From Vibrio pomeroyi (GTDB taxonomy: Bacteria; Pseudomonadota; Gammaproteobacteria; Enterobacterales; Vibrionaceae), in contig CP090854.1 of the NCBI GenBank assembly GCA_041879425.1, forward strand, positions 744,001 through 808,000: a DNA stretch of 64,000 bases. The letters run 5' to 3'. The translations under genes and the position numbers were made by a program. The notes beneath the pieces are model-generated. The model ran no database searches. It saw only the letters and a list, made by a program, of their open reading frames with translations, and was not told the DNA's origin. This document shows, one piece after another, positions 28,217 through 38,607 of this stretch (positions are counted from its first letter, which is position 1; each line of letters starts with the position of its first letter).

Positions 28217-31200
28217 ATGAGAATTTTGCGTGGCTCCCCAGCTCTATCTGAGTTTCGTGTTAACAAGCTTTTAGAGCTTTGTCGTGAATTAAGCTTACCT
28301 GTAACAGGTATTTACGCTGAGTTTGCCCACTTTGCTGATTTAACGGCAGACCTAGATGAGTCTGAAGTTGAGAAGCTAGAAAAGCTACTGACTTACGGTC
28401 CAACGATTGAAGAGCATGAACCTGAAGGTTTATTGCTGCTTGCAACGCCACGCCCGGGCACTATCTCGCCTTGGTCTTCAAAATCAACAGATATCGCACA
28501 CAACTGTGGACTGGCTAAAGTGTCACGTCTAGAGCGCGGTACTGCTTTCTACATTGAAACGTCTTCTGAACTTTCTGAGCTTCAACTTGTTGAGCTGAAA
28601 GCGATTCTTCACGATCGTATGATGGAAGTGGTTTTCACTGACTTCGAATCGGCAGCGGCACTGTTCAAAGTTGCTGAGCCTGCTCCTTATGCGGAAGTTG
28701 ACCTATTAACAGGCGGACGTAAAGCGCTTGAAGAAGCAAACGTTACCCTAGGTCTTGCACTTGCAGAAGATGAGATTGATTACCTTCTTGAAAGCTTCAC
28801 TGAAAAGCTAGGTCGTAACCCGACTGACATCGAGCTAATGATGTTTGCACAAGCGAACTCAGAGCACTGTCGTCACAAGATCTTTAACGCTGATTGGACT
28901 ATCGATGGCGTTAAGCAAGAAAAATCATTGTTCAAGATGATTAAGAACACCTTTGAAACGACACCAGAACACGTTCTGTCTGCTTATAAAGATAACGCAG
29001 CGGTAATGACAGGTTCTGAAGTCGGTCGTTTCTTCCCAGATCCAAAAACTCGTCAGTACAACTACCATCAAGAGAAAACACACATCTTGATGAAGGTTGA
29101 GACGCACAACCACCCAACGGCTATCTCTCCATGGCCGGGTGCATCAACAGGTTCAGGCGGTGAAATCCGTGATGAAGGCGCGACTGGTATTGGTGGTAAG
29201 CCGAAAGCTGGTCTGGTTGCGTTCTCTGTCTCTAACCTTAAGATCCCGAACTTCGTACAACCTTGGGAAACTGACTTTGGCAAGCCAAGCCGTATCGTTA
29301 CTGCTCTGGATATCATGCTTGAAGGTCCTCTTGGTGGCGCGGCATTCAACAACGAATTTGGTCGTCCAAACCTATTAGGTTACTTCCGTACTTACGAAGA
29401 GAAAGTAAACTCTCACGCAGGTGAAGAAGTACGTGGTTACCACAAACCAATCATGCTGGCTGGTGGCCTTGGTAACATCCGTGACGAGCACGTTCAGAAG
29501 AAAGAGATCCCAGTAGGTGCAAGCCTAATCGTTCTTGGTGGTCCTGCGATGAACATCGGCCTTGGTGGCGGTGCGGCATCTTCTATGGATTCTGGTTCTT
29601 CTTCTGAAGATCTAGATTTCGCTTCTGTACAACGTGAAAACCCAGAGATGGAGCGTCGTTGTCAGGAAGTTATCGACCGTTGTTGGCAGCTAGGTGATGC
29701 GAACCCAATCGCATTCATCCACGATGTGGGCGCGGGCGGTATCTCGAATGCACTCCCTGAGCTAGTAGACGATGGCGAGCGTGGCGGTATCTTCAACCTA
29801 CGTGACGTACCAAACGATGAGCCGGGCATGAGCCCACTTGAGATCTGGTGTAACGAATCTCAAGAACGTTACGTAATGGCGGTTGCTGACGAAGACATGG
29901 CAACGTTCGACGCAATTTGTAAGCGTGAACGCGCACCATACGCAGTGGTTGGTAAAGCAACGGAAGAGCGTGAACTTAAACTTGAAGATTCACACTTCGA
30001 CAACACGCCAATCGACATGCCAATGGACATCCTATTAGGTAAAACACCTAAGATGCACCGTGACGCGAAAACGCTAAAAGCAAATAACCCAGCGATTGAC
30101 CGTTCTGGTATCGAAATGAACGAAGCGGTTGACCGTGTTCTTCGCCTACCAACAGTCGCAGAGAAAACATTCCTTATCACTATCGGTGACCGCTCGGTAA
30201 CTGGCCTTGTTGCTCGTGACCAAATGGTTGGCCCATGGCAGGTTCCTGTTGCTAACTGTGCTGTAACGGCAGCAAGTTACGACTCTTACCACGGTGAGGC
30301 GATGTCTCTTGGTGAGCGCACGCCAGTAGCACTACTAGACTTCGGCGCATCGGCTCGTCTAGCGGTTGGTGAAGCAATCACAAACATCGCTGCGACTAAC
30401 ATCGGCGATATCAAACATATTAAACTGTCGGCGAACTGGATGTCTCCAGCGGGTCACCCAGGTGAAGATGCAGGTCTTTACGAAGCGGTGAAAGCAGTCG
30501 GTGAAGAGCTGTGTCCAGCACTGGGTCTAACTATCCCTGTGGGTAAAGACTCAATGTCTATGAAGACCAAGTGGGAAGAGAACGGCGAGCAGAAAGAAGT
30601 AACGTCTCCGCTATCTCTTGTTATCACTGCGTTTGCTCGTGTTGAAGATGTTCGTAAGACGATTACACCTCAGCTTCGCACCCCGAATAACCTTGAAGGC
30701 TTAGGTGACACATCACTAGTTCTTATCGACCTAGGTAACGGCAAAAACCGTCTAGGTGCAACGGCACTAGCGCAAGTTTACAAGCAGCTTGGTGATAAAC
30801 CAGCAGACGTAGACAACGCAGCACAGCTAAAAGGTTTCTACGAGGGCGTTCAAGCTCTTGTGGCTAACGACCAAGTTGTGGCTTACCACGATAAAGGCGA
30901 TGGCGGTCTATTCGTTACTCTAGCTGAAATGGCTTTCGCAGGTCACTGTGGTGTTAATGCTGATATTGCGGCGCTAGGCGAAGATACGCTTGCAGCACTC
31001 TTCAACGAAGAGCTAGGTGCGGTAATCCAAGTTCGCAACGACGACCTAGACGCTGTTCTTTCTACTCTTGCAGCAAACGGTCTAGAAGCGTGTTCACACG
31101 TAATCGGCTCTGTTGAAGCATCTGATGAGCTAGTGATTAAGTCTGGCGAGTCTGTAGTGATTGAACGTAACCGTACTGAACTACGTACTATCTGGGCTGA

Positions 31201-32128
31201 GACGACGCATAAGATGCAAGGTCTACGTGATAACCCAGCATGTGCGGACCAAGAGCACGAAGCGAAGAAAGACAACTCAGACCCAGGTCTGAACGTGAAA
31301 CTAAGCTTCGACGTAAACGAAGATATCGCTGCACCGTTCATCAACACAGGTGCTAAACCTAAGATGGCAATTCTACGTGAGCAGGGTGTTAACTCTCACG
31401 TTGAAATGGCAGCAGCATTCGACCGTGCAGGCTTCGAAGCAACTGATATTCACATGAGCGACATCCTAACGGGTCAAGCGGTTCTAGAAGAGTACAACGG
31501 CCTTGTGGCGTGTGGTGGCTTCTCTTACGGTGACGTATTAGGCGCTGGTGAAGGTTGGGCTAAGTCAGTTCTGTTTAATGACTCTACTCGTGACCAGTTT
31601 GAAAACTTCTTCAAGCGTGAAGATACGTTCTCTCTAGGTGTGTGTAACGGTTGTCAGATGCTGTCTAACCTGCGTGACCTAATCCCAGGTGCTGAGTACT
31701 GGCCACGTTTCGTTCGCAACGAATCTGAGCGCTTTGAAGCACGTTTCAGCCTAGTAGAAGTTCAGAAGTCAGATTCTGTATTCTTCAACGGCATGGAAGG
31801 TTCTCGTATGCCAATCGCTGTTTCTCACGGTGAAGGCCGCGTAGAAGTGCGTGACAACGACCACCTAAACGCGATTGAAAACTCAGGTACGGTTGCTCTA
31901 CGTTACGTTGATAACAACGGTAACCAAACGCAGCAATACCCGAATAACCCGAACGGTTCGCCAAACGCTATCACAGGTTTAACAACGACTGACGGCCGCG
32001 TGACTATCATGATGCCTCACCCAGAGCGTGTATTCCGTACGGTTGCAAACTCTTGGTCTCCAGAAGGCTGGGGCGAGAATGGTGCTTGGATGCGTATGTT
32101 CCAAAATGCACGTAAGAATGTAGGTTAA
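28217..32128 (+). CDS. purL: Phosphoribosylformylglycinamidine synthase (FGAM synthase)
   Basis: 1303 residues, the large single-chain gammaproteobacterial form. Converts FGAR, glutamine and ATP to FGAM, step four of purine synthesis. N-terminal PurS-like domain, two AIRS-type synthase halves ([19 protein letters not shown] with the catalytic His region; later [18 protein letters not shown]), and a C-terminal class I glutaminase with nucleophile Cys1143 in GVCNGCQML and the HPERVFR motif. Single gene with its own PurR site and terminator. Confidence 0.99.
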   Translation: MRILRGSPALSEFRVNKLLELCRELSLPVTGIYAEFAHFADLTADLDESEVEKLEKLLTYGPTIEEHEPEGLLLLATPRPGTISPWSSKSTDIAHNCGLAKVSRLERGTAFYIETSSELSELQLVELKAILHDRMMEVVFTDFESAAALFKVAEPAPYAEVDLLTGGRKALEEANVTLGLALAEDEIDYLLESFTEKLGRNPTDIELMMFAQANSEHCRHKIFNADWTIDGVKQEKSLFKMIKNTFETTPEHVLSAYKDNAAVMTGSEVGRFFPDPKTRQYNYHQEKTHILMKVETHNHPTAISPWPGASTGSGGEIRDEGATGIGGKPKAGLVAFSVSNLKIPNFVQPWETDFGKPSRIVTALDIMLEGPLGGAAFNNEFGRPNLLGYFRTYEEKVNSHAGEEVRGYHKPIMLAGGLGNIRDEHVQKKEIPVGASLIVLGGPAMNIGLGGGAASSMDSGSSSEDLDFASVQRENPEMERRCQEVIDRCWQLGDANPIAFIHDVGAGGISNALPELVDDGERGGIFNLRDVPNDEPGMSPLEIWCNESQERYVMAVADEDMATFDAICKRERAPYAVVGKATEERELKLEDSHFDNTPIDMPMDILLGKTPKMHRDAKTLKANNPAIDRSGIEMNEAVDRVLRLPTVAEKTFLITIGDRSVTGLVARDQMVGPWQVPVANCAVTAASYDSYHGEAMSLGERTPVALLDFGASARLAVGEAITNIAATNIGDIKHIKLSANWMSPAGHPGEDAGLYEAVKAVGEELCPALGLTIPVGKDSMSMKTKWEENGEQKEVTSPLSLVITAFARVEDVRKTITPQLRTPNNLEGLGDTSLVLIDLGNGKNRLGATALAQVYKQLGDKPADVDNAAQLKGFYEGVQALVANDQVVAYHDKGDGGLFVTLAEMAFAGHCGVNADIAALGEDTLAALFNEELGAVIQVRNDDLDAVLSTLAANGLEACSHVIGSVEASDELVIKSGESVVIERNRTELRTIWAETTHKMQGLRDNPACADQEHEAKKDNSDPGLNVKLSFDVNEDIAAPFINTGAKPKMAILREQGVNSHVEMAAAFDRAGFEATDIHMSDILTGQAVLEEYNGLVACGGFSYGDVLGAGEGWAKSVLFNDSTRDQFENFFKREDTFSLGVCNGCQMLSNLRDLIPGAEYWPRFVRNESERFEARFSLVEVQKSDSVFFNGMEGSRMPIAVSHGEGRVEVRDNDHLNAIENSGTVALRYVDNNGNQTQQYPNNPNGSPNAITGLTTTDGRVTIMMPHPERVFRTVANSWSPEGWGENGAWMRMFQNARKNVG

Positions 32129-32181
32129 TCACTTTCTTACAGGTCGCATTAATCTAGGCTAGGTTAATCAAAAATGAAAAG

Positions 32182-32208
32182 CGCAGATCGAAAGGTCTGC
32201 GTTTTTTT
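32182..32208 (+). terminator. Terminator of purL
   Basis: CGCAGATC (32182-32189) and GGTCTGCG (32194-32201) close a GAAA tetraloop, then seven T. Confidence 0.9.
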
Positions 32209-32392
32209 ATTTCCTAAGATTTAGGAACCAGTGCGAAATAATTGAGGTTTGCAGTTTGCTGTTCTAAAAATCTCCACTACGCTAAATGTTATGGAATCAA
32301 TTTGTTAGGCGAATAATTCTTGCTATCGAGCAAGGAAAGGTTCGTTCGGCTATGCAAAAACTGAATCAATCATTGTGGCATAAGAGGGATCT

Positions 32393-32926
32393 ATGAAAAC
32401 AACAATTACAAAAGCCGTTGCAGTGGCAGCGATTGTCATGTCGTTAGCTGGGTGTGTAGGTAGTAACGCGGTTACTGGGAAGTTAATGAAGTTCAACGTC
32501 GAGGTGGTGGATAACCGTTACGCTCGTGCGGGCGTCAACTTCTTGCTTGCTCCGGTTTACGCACTAACCACCGCAGCCGATTACATTGTCTTTAACTCAA
32601 TCGAATTCTGGGCGGGTAAAAACCCACTAACAGGCGCACCTCACATCTTTGATAGCAAAGTCGATACCATGATTGATGTGAACGACAGCCTTGATGATTC
32701 ACTAAAAGAAGCTCCGCTTGGTTTCAATAATCGTCAGATCGAATGGGGTGAGATGCAACAAATCGATGAGAATACGATTCGTATGGACATCACTTACAAC
32801 GATGGCCAGAAAGCAGTTCTGACAGGTGTTCGTGATGGCGACAAGGTCAGCTACTACATGGATGGCACGTTAGTATCAGAAACCTCTATTCAAGCGCTTG
32901 AGCAGCTAGCCGCAGAGAAAGCGTAA
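32393..32926 (+). CDS. DUF3332-like lipoprotein
   Basis: 177 residues with lipoprotein signal and lipobox LAGC (Cys near 22). The conserved block LLAPVYALTTAADYIVFNSIEFWAGKNP is what I associate with the DUF3332 family. The C-terminal half is a beta-rich module (GEMQQIDENTIRMDITYNDG). No function is known for the family; the neighbours purL and dapD give no clue. Confidence 0.7.
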   Translation: MKTTITKAVAVAAIVMSLAGCVGSNAVTGKLMKFNVEVVDNRYARAGVNFLLAPVYALTTAADYIVFNSIEFWAGKNPLTGAPHIFDSKVDTMIDVNDSLDDSLKEAPLGFNNRQIEWGEMQQIDENTIRMDITYNDGQKAVLTGVRDGDKVSYYMDGTLVSETSIQALEQLAAEKA

Positions 32927-32944
32927 CCCTTTCAGTTAGATATT

Positions 32945-32981
32945 AATAAAAGAAAAGCCGCTGGATTTAACCCCAGCGGCT
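32945..32981 (-). terminator. Terminator of dapD (also after the DUF3332 gene)
   Basis: AGCCGCTGG (32956-32964) pairs with CCAGCGGCT (32973-32981). On the minus strand it runs into TTTTCTTTTATTAA, a good terminator; on the plus strand the tail is weak. Confidence 0.75.
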
Positions 32982-32990
32982 TCGTATTTT

Positions 32991-33039
32991 CTAGCATCTA
33001 GCATCTAGCATCTAGCATCTAGCATCTAGCATCTAGCGC
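32991..33039. repeat. Heptanucleotide tandem repeat (CTAGCAT)6
   Basis: Six exact copies of CTAGCAT (32991-33032) and a degenerate seventh, CTAGCGC (33033-33039), between the dapD stop codon and its terminator. Such a simple repeat should vary in copy number between strains. Confidence 0.95.
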
Positions 33040-33044
33040 TTAGA

Positions 33045-34076
33045 TTAGTTGTTGCTGTGTAGCTCGCTGTTCAGTTCAACAGCAGATTTGTTCGCTAGAC
33101 ATTCAATTTGACCAGTGATGGAGTTGCGACGGAACAGAAGATCAGAAACGCCAGCTAGGTCGCGCGCTTTAATGATTTCTACTTCGTTGCCTTCTTTATC
33201 TAGCATGCGAACTTTAGTACCCGCAGTCACGTAAAGACCCGATTCAACAGTACAACGGTCGCCCATAGGGAAGCCAAGACCAGCGTTTGCACCTAGTAGG
33301 CAGTTTTCGCCGATAGAGATAACCATAGTACCGCCACCAGATAGCGTACCCATGATAGAAGCGCCGCCGCCGATGTCTGAACCGTTACCTACAACAACAC
33401 CAGCTGAGATACGACCTTCAACCATGCTTACGCCAGTTGTACCTGCATTGAAGTTGATGAAACCTTCGTGCATAACCGTTGTACCTTCACCCACATGTGC
33501 GCCAAGACGAACACGAGAAGTGTCAGCAATACGAATACCTGTTGGTACCACGTAATCCACCATTTTAGGGAACTTGTCTACGCAATCTACAGATAGAGCG
33601 CGACCAGCTAGGCGAGCTTCGATTTGACGCTCAGCCAGTTCAGGAAGATCGATTGGGCCTTCGTTAGTCCATGCGATGTTGTGCAGTAGACCGAAGATAC
33701 CGTCTAGTACTGTACCGTGTGGTTGAACTAGGCGGTTAGAGATGAGTTGTAGCTTAAGGAAGCCTTCAGCAACAGATGCTGGCTTCTCGTCAGTCGCAAG
33801 AACAACAAGAACAAGAGGTTGCTCAGATGCTGCTGCTTTTTCTGCGAAAGATGCGTTTGCTGCATCGTCGTTTGCTGCGAATGCTTTCGCTAGTTCTGCG
33901 CTCTGTGCAGCAGAGATTTCGATAGCTTGGTTGCCTTCAGTGTAACCTGCAACTTCACCAACAGCCGCTACTAGAGCGTCGCTTGGGTTTAGAAGTGGGT
34001 TAGGGAAGAACGCTTCAATGATTTTATTGTCGCGGTTTTTGGTTGCCGTACCGAAGGCTAGTGAAAAGTAAGCCAT
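33045..34076 (-). CDS. dapD: Tetrahydrodipicolinate N-succinyltransferase
   Basis: 343 residues, the longer DapD type found in Vibrio and Pseudomonas rather than the 274-residue E. coli type. Transfers succinyl from succinyl-CoA to tetrahydrodipicolinate in the lysine/diaminopimelate pathway. A C-terminal left-handed beta-helix with hexapeptide repeats is visible (VRLGAHVGEGTTVMHEGFIN, GNGSDIGGGASIMGTLSGGG). ATG with GGAG upstream. Monocistronic, ended by a terminator beyond a heptamer repeat. Confidence 0.95.
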   Translation of the reverse strand: MAYFSLAFGTATKNRDNKIIEAFFPNPLLNPSDALVAAVGEVAGYTEGNQAIEISAAQSAELAKAFAANDDAANASFAEKAAASEQPLVLVVLATDEKPASVAEGFLKLQLISNRLVQPHGTVLDGIFGLLHNIAWTNEGPIDLPELAERQIEARLAGRALSVDCVDKFPKMVDYVVPTGIRIADTSRVRLGAHVGEGTTVMHEGFINFNAGTTGVSMVEGRISAGVVVGNGSDIGGGASIMGTLSGGGTMVISIGENCLLGANAGLGFPMGDRCTVESGLYVTAGTKVRMLDKEGNEVEIIKARDLAGVSDLLFRRNSITGQIECLANKSAVELNSELHSNN

Positions 34077-34581
34077 GTTGAATCTCCATGTGTTGAGTCT
34101 TGGTTTTGCTATTTCATAACAGCGGCTCGAATAACAAGCGCTGCCGTTAGCAAAGTTAATTTAATTGCGTTCATCATAAAGAGAGCGCCCTCGTTATGAA
34201 AGGGCGCATCGGGATAAAGTCTGTAAAATGATATTGCTTGTCTTTTTAGCGATAGTTTTCATTATCCGGATATTACTTCTCTGAGCTTAACTTATTGAAC
34301 ATTACTTAAGCTGCTTTGCACCGATCCACTCTCATCCCAAATCTGCCTTTAGAGAGAAACCTCTTGTTAGCCATATCAATAGAGCTAGTCACAAATTCTT
34401 TATAAATATCTGTTTAATATCGGAATTGATCGAGTTCTGTTGATTAATCGCTTGTGCCTACAGTCCGAGTAATTACTCAATTTTTCAGCTGTGTAATTAA
34501 GATAACGATCACTAAAACCCTTAAAGATGTAAGTATATTTCCTGCCATAACGACATTAAAACGATGAATAAAGGATCTTCT
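34077..34581. other. dapD leader and nucleotidase promoter region
   Basis: 505 bases between divergent genes. On the minus strand, about 110 bases before dapD, an interrupted hairpin (GCGCCCT 34185-34191 with AGGGCGC 34201-34207) is followed by CTCTTTATG and could act as an attenuator. No known lysine-riboswitch motif is recognisable. A 22-codon minus frame (34306-34374) lacks a ribosome site. Confidence 0.35.
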
Positions 34582-36576
34582 ATGAATTTTACTAAGTCTT
34601 TACTGGTGCTCTCTATCGGCGTGGCGATGGTTGGCTGTGGCTCGGATAATGACAACGATACTATTGCCCCCGACATGACATTGCGCATAGCACATGTGAA
34701 TGACACTCACTCAAATTTTGACCCTGTAAAATCAAGTTTTACTTTGGGTGCTGATGGCAAGAAGGTCTATAACGAATTTGGCGGTTACCCTCGCCTATTG
34801 AAAGCCGCTGATGATATCAAAGCGGATGCGAAAGCCGACAAAGAACCTTTGTTATTCTTGCATGGTGGTGATGCATGGCAAGGTACTGCTTACTTTAAGC
34901 TAAATGAAGGTGCTGCAAACGCAGACTTGTTGTCACAGATGGGGTTAGATGCAATGGTACTTGGGAACCATGAATTCGATTTAGATACCGACAAGCTTGC
35001 ATCGTTCATCAATACGGTGAGTTTTCCTGTGCTAGCAAATAATATGGATGCATCAAAAGATCAGTCTTTAAGTAATGTCGATAATTTATATCCTTATCAA
35101 CTGTTTGCATTTGAAGGTTCAGAGAAAAGAGCAATTACCTCTATTTCTGATGCAAATGATGATGAGAAGATTATTGCGGTCATCGGTGTTGTTTTAGGTG
35201 ATATGCCAACGATAGCTACCGGAACCGGTGATGTGACATTTAGTGACCAAATTACAGCGACTCAAGCCACTATAAATGATTTAAAAACTAAGGGTGTGAA
35301 TAAGATAATTGTTCTATCACACATAGGAAATGCTGCTGATAAGGATCTTGCTGCCAATACAACGGGTATCGATATTATTGTTGGCGGTCATTCTCATACT
35401 TTACTTGGTGATTTTACCGATCTTGACCAAGGTAATAATGGTATTTACGCCGAAATGATCCCGCAAAAAGACAAGGCACAAAATACTTGTGTGGTTCAAG
35501 CTGGTCAGTATGCGGAAGCTATCGGAGACGTTGATGTTTCATTTGATATAAATGGCAATCTTCTCTCATGTATTGGGAACAATACTTTATTATCAAATGA
35601 TGAGTTTTATCACGACTCTCATCGAGAACATCAAATGATTAGCTCTGATAAAGATGATGTAACCTCGTTTATTGATAATAATGAAAAAATCACGATAAAA
35701 GATGAAGATATTGATTTAAGAACCCGTATCGACGCGACTTACAAGCCTGCTCTTGAAGCTGCATATGGTGATGTTGTTGCTGCCGCACCGACTGAAATCA
35801 GCCATGAGCGCCGTCCTGGTGATGCTGGAACAGATATGCACGGTTCTGATGTCGCACCTATGATCGCTCAAGGTATGATTTATTGGGCAAATCAACCGTC
35901 GGTAGCAACTGTTACTGGTAAAAATGTTCAGATTGGTTTGGTAGGAGCTGGCGGTGTTCGAACGGATATCGCGTCAGGTGATTTTAGGGAAGGTAATGCA
36001 ACGTTAGAATTACTCCCATTCTCGAATTTCTTGTCGATTTTAACAGTGAAAGGCGAGGTAATTCGAAACCTTATTGACAGCACAATTGAACCAACGCTTG
36101 CTGAAGGTGCTCATGCTGGTAAATTCCCGTATGTATCGGGTATGCGTTACACGTTTACGGAAGATGTGAAAGGTGTATCGGGTACAGTCACGAATCTAGA
36201 GGTAAATACTGGAACAGAAGTAAATCCAGTATGGGCGACAATGAACGATGCCACTGACTACACTGTTATCGTTAATAACTATAATGCAAGCGGTAGTGAT
36301 GGTTGGAATGTATTAGGCGATGCTCAATTAACATCAACAGATCGTCAAGACATAGTTATTTCAGGCGATGGTTTTAAAACTTACAAAGTTAACAACTTGT
36401 CATACGATGGAAGTACCGAGAAGTATAGCGTCAACTATGACGGTGGTATTAAACCATGTGCGGAAGGTTCAGGTGACATATGTAATACTGACGCTGAATC
36501 ATTTATCTCTTGGGCTGAGCATAAGAAAGTATTAGAACCACTAGGATTTGAAACCACAACGATGGAATATAAATAG
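34582..36576 (+). CDS. 5'-nucleotidase/UshA-family lipoprotein
   Basis: 664 residues from the ATG at 34582 (AGGA seven bases upstream). Lipoprotein signal with Cys19, followed by an Asp/Asn-rich linker. Metallophosphatase domain with DTH (41-43), GGD (95-97), GNHE (128-131), a SHIG block and GGHSH; the 5'-nucleotidase C-terminal domain contains GAGGVRTDIASGDF. All metal ligands of the family are present. Probably a periplasm- or surface-facing nucleotidase that releases phosphate and nucleosides. The coding sequence is more AT-rich than dnaK or purL, and the gene is monocistronic. Confidence 0.92.
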   Translation: MNFTKSLLVLSIGVAMVGCGSDNDNDTIAPDMTLRIAHVNDTHSNFDPVKSSFTLGADGKKVYNEFGGYPRLLKAADDIKADAKADKEPLLFLHGGDAWQGTAYFKLNEGAANADLLSQMGLDAMVLGNHEFDLDTDKLASFINTVSFPVLANNMDASKDQSLSNVDNLYPYQLFAFEGSEKRAITSISDANDDEKIIAVIGVVLGDMPTIATGTGDVTFSDQITATQATINDLKTKGVNKIIVLSHIGNAADKDLAANTTGIDIIVGGHSHTLLGDFTDLDQGNNGIYAEMIPQKDKAQNTCVVQAGQYAEAIGDVDVSFDINGNLLSCIGNNTLLSNDEFYHDSHREHQMISSDKDDVTSFIDNNEKITIKDEDIDLRTRIDATYKPALEAAYGDVVAAAPTEISHERRPGDAGTDMHGSDVAPMIAQGMIYWANQPSVATVTGKNVQIGLVGAGGVRTDIASGDFREGNATLELLPFSNFLSILTVKGEVIRNLIDSTIEPTLAEGAHAGKFPYVSGMRYTFTEDVKGVSGTVTNLEVNTGTEVNPVWATMNDATDYTVIVNNYNASGSDGWNVLGDAQLTSTDRQDIVISGDGFKTYKVNNLSYDGSTEKYSVNYDGGIKPCAEGSGDICNTDAESFISWAEHKKVLEPLGFETTTMEYK

Positions 36577-36659
36577 TACTGACACCGCACGTACCGGAGC
36601 GTTATGTATTGTTATTTAAAGTCTTAAAAGACAAGGGTATAGATTAACAATAAAAGAAA

Positions 36660-36686
36660 ATAGCCAGCGAATCGCTGGCTATTTTT
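36660..36686 (+). terminator. Bidirectional terminator between nucleotidase and marC
   Basis: ATAGCCAGCG (36660-36669) and CGCTGGCTAT (36673-36682), with T-rich flanks in both directions; ends both convergent genes. Confidence 0.88.
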
Positions 36687-36711
36687 GTATGAGATTTAGT
36701 GGAACTAGACG

Positions 36712-37353
36712 CTAGATAAACAGTGCCTTATAAGCCTGCTCAATCCCTTCAATTAACATTTGCATACCGATTACCGCGAGTATCAAACCCATCATTCGAG
36801 TAATCACGTTTAGTGCGCTTGGCCCTACGGCTTTCACAAAGCGTTCGCCGAATACAAACAATACGTAGGTTAAGGTACACAGTAGACCAAACGCGACGAT
36901 GGTGATTATAGTCTCGTAAATGCCTTCAGTGCTGGCGAAGTTCATTGCAGTGGCTATGGTGCCGGGGCCCGCCAGTATTGGCATGGCTAAAGGTGATACT
37001 GCGATGCTTAGCGCCGCGTCGCGTTGAGCGTCTGAGTTTACTTTCTCTTTCGCTTTTGAATGTGTTGAATCACCTTGCAGCATGTGGAAGCCAATCAAAA
37101 ATACCAGAATACCGCCCGTGATGCGCAGTGCGTACAGTGTGATACCAAAGAGATCAAAGATCAGTTTACCAGAGAGTGCAAAAGTACTAACGATGACGAA
37201 TGCGATAAACACTGAACGGAAGGCGATGGATTTGACCGTTTCCCTGTCATTGTCACCAGTTAATCCAAGAAAGATTGGGGTGTTGGCGATTGGGTTCATG
37301 ATGGCAAAAAAGCCCATGAACACGGTAATGGTATGAATGATGAGCTCTTTCAT
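36712..37353 (-). CDS. MarC family integral membrane protein
   Basis: 213 residues with six hydrophobic segments. The opening segment with FFAIMNPIANTPIFLGLT and the later AGPGTIATAMNFAS are hallmarks of the MarC/YhgN (NAAT) family. Proteins of this family were once linked to multidrug resistance and some move neutral amino acids; the real substrate is uncertain. Monocistronic, convergent with the nucleotidase. Confidence 0.9.
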   Translation of the reverse strand: MKELIIHTITVFMGFFAIMNPIANTPIFLGLTGDNDRETVKSIAFRSVFIAFVIVSTFALSGKLIFDLFGITLYALRITGGILVFLIGFHMLQGDSTHSKAKEKVNSDAQRDAALSIAVSPLAMPILAGPGTIATAMNFASTEGIYETIITIVAFGLLCTLTYVLFVFGERFVKAVGPSALNVITRMMGLILAVIGMQMLIEGIEQAYKALFI

Positions 37354-37451
37354 ATTATTCCTTTGAAAAGATGTAGTTAAATACCAATGGTTGGTGTATT
37401 TAATCTTAGATACAAATAATTATTAGAAATAGATAGTAGAGCAAGTGTGAA

Positions 37452-37481
37452 CAAAAAACAGCCAGCATAAGGCTGGCTGTT
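37452..37481 (-). terminator. Terminator of the IscU-like/GGGtGRT operon
   Basis: AACAGCCAGC (37457-37466) pairs with GCTGGCTGTT (37472-37481); minus-strand tail TTTTTTG. Confidence 0.85.
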
Positions 37482-37593
37482 TGGTTTTAGTGATAGGTGT
37501 AGAGTTTTGGTCGTGCGTTATTGCGAGTTTCTCAATTAAAAAGCTCTACAAAAGGCTCTATATGACAGGCCGACTATAGAGCTCATTTTGTCG

Positions 37594-38583
37594 CTATGCG
37601 TTTTGTGATTCACTCACTGCGACAGCCAATGCAACCGTAGCACCTACCATTGGGTTGTTGCCCATACCGATGAAGCCCATCATTGCTACGTGAGCTGGAA
37701 CAGAAGAGCTACCAGCGAATTGAGCGTCAGCATGCATTCTGCCCATGGTATCTGTCATGCCGTAAGACGCAGGGCCAGCGGCAACGTTGTCTGGGTGTAA
37801 TGTACGGCCTGTACCGCCGCCTGAAGCGACTGAGAAGTAAGGCAAGCCTTGGCGAGTACGTTCTGCTTTATAGATACCTGCAACAGGGTGTTGGAAGCGT
37901 GTTGGGTTGGTTGAGTTACCCGTGATACTCACATCCACTTCTTCTCTGTGCATGATCGCTACGCCTTCACGTACATCATCAGCGCCGTAACACAAGATCT
38001 CTCCACGAGGCCCTTGTGAGAAGCGGCGACGTTCTGTTTCAACTAGCTCACCCGTTTGGTAATCAAATTGAGTGCGAACATAGGTAAAGCCATTGATGCG
38101 AGAGATTAAGTAAGCGGCATCTTTACCTAAACCATTTAAGATAACTTTCAATGGTGTTTTGCGTGATTTGTTCACGTTCAGCGCTATTTTGATTGCTCCC
38201 TCAGCAGCAGCAAAAGATTCATGACCTGCAAGGAAAGCAAAGCAGTGGCTTTCTTCATTGAGTAGACGTGCAGCTAATGCACCATGCCCGATACCCACTT
38301 GACGTTGCTCCGCAACACTGCCGGGTTTTGTGAATGCTTGAAGGCCTTCACCAATGATGTTTGCCGCTTGTTCAGCGTTGTTCGCTTTACGGAACAGAGC
38401 CAATGCTGCACCAAGAGTGTAGGCGTCAGCTGCGCTTTCAAATGCGATAGGTTGAGTGTCCATCACTAGTGTTTTTGGGTCGACATTGTGTGATAGACAG
38501 TATTGGTTAGCTTGCTCTAAAGAGTCGAAGTTCATTTCTGCCAATACGCGAGTTACTGATTCATTAAATTGAGTGTTCATCAT
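37594..38583 (-). CDS. GGGtGRT family protein
   Basis: 329 residues from the ATG at 38583, chosen because AGAGGAA lies a few bases upstream; the frame starts at 38604. The family's naming motif GGGTGRT is at 255-261, and further conserved-looking blocks are GHESFAAAEGAIKIALN, SITGNSTNPTRFQHPVAGIYK and MMGFIGMGNNPMVGATVALAVA. Biochemical function unknown. It is the second gene of an operon with an IscU-like protein (24 bases apart), a pairing I recall in other bacteria, and the operon has a fluoride-riboswitch leader. A role in protecting or building a metal or Fe-S centre is inference. Confidence 0.85.
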   Translation of the reverse strand: MMNTQFNESVTRVLAEMNFDSLEQANQYCLSHNVDPKTLVMDTQPIAFESAADAYTLGAALALFRKANNAEQAANIIGEGLQAFTKPGSVAEQRQVGIGHGALAARLLNEESHCFAFLAGHESFAAAEGAIKIALNVNKSRKTPLKVILNGLGKDAAYLISRINGFTYVRTQFDYQTGELVETERRRFSQGPRGEILCYGADDVREGVAIMHREEVDVSITGNSTNPTRFQHPVAGIYKAERTRQGLPYFSVASGGGTGRTLHPDNVAAGPASYGMTDTMGRMHADAQFAGSSSVPAHVAMMGFIGMGNNPMVGATVALAVAVSESQNA

Positions 38584-38607
38584 ATCTTTCCTCTTAATTG
38601 GCAAAAA

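Noticed and set aside
34306..34374. 22-codon minus-strand frame with a basic product in the dapD leader
   Set aside because: Composition is suggestive of a small basic peptide or gene remnant, but there is no ribosome site and no family recognised.
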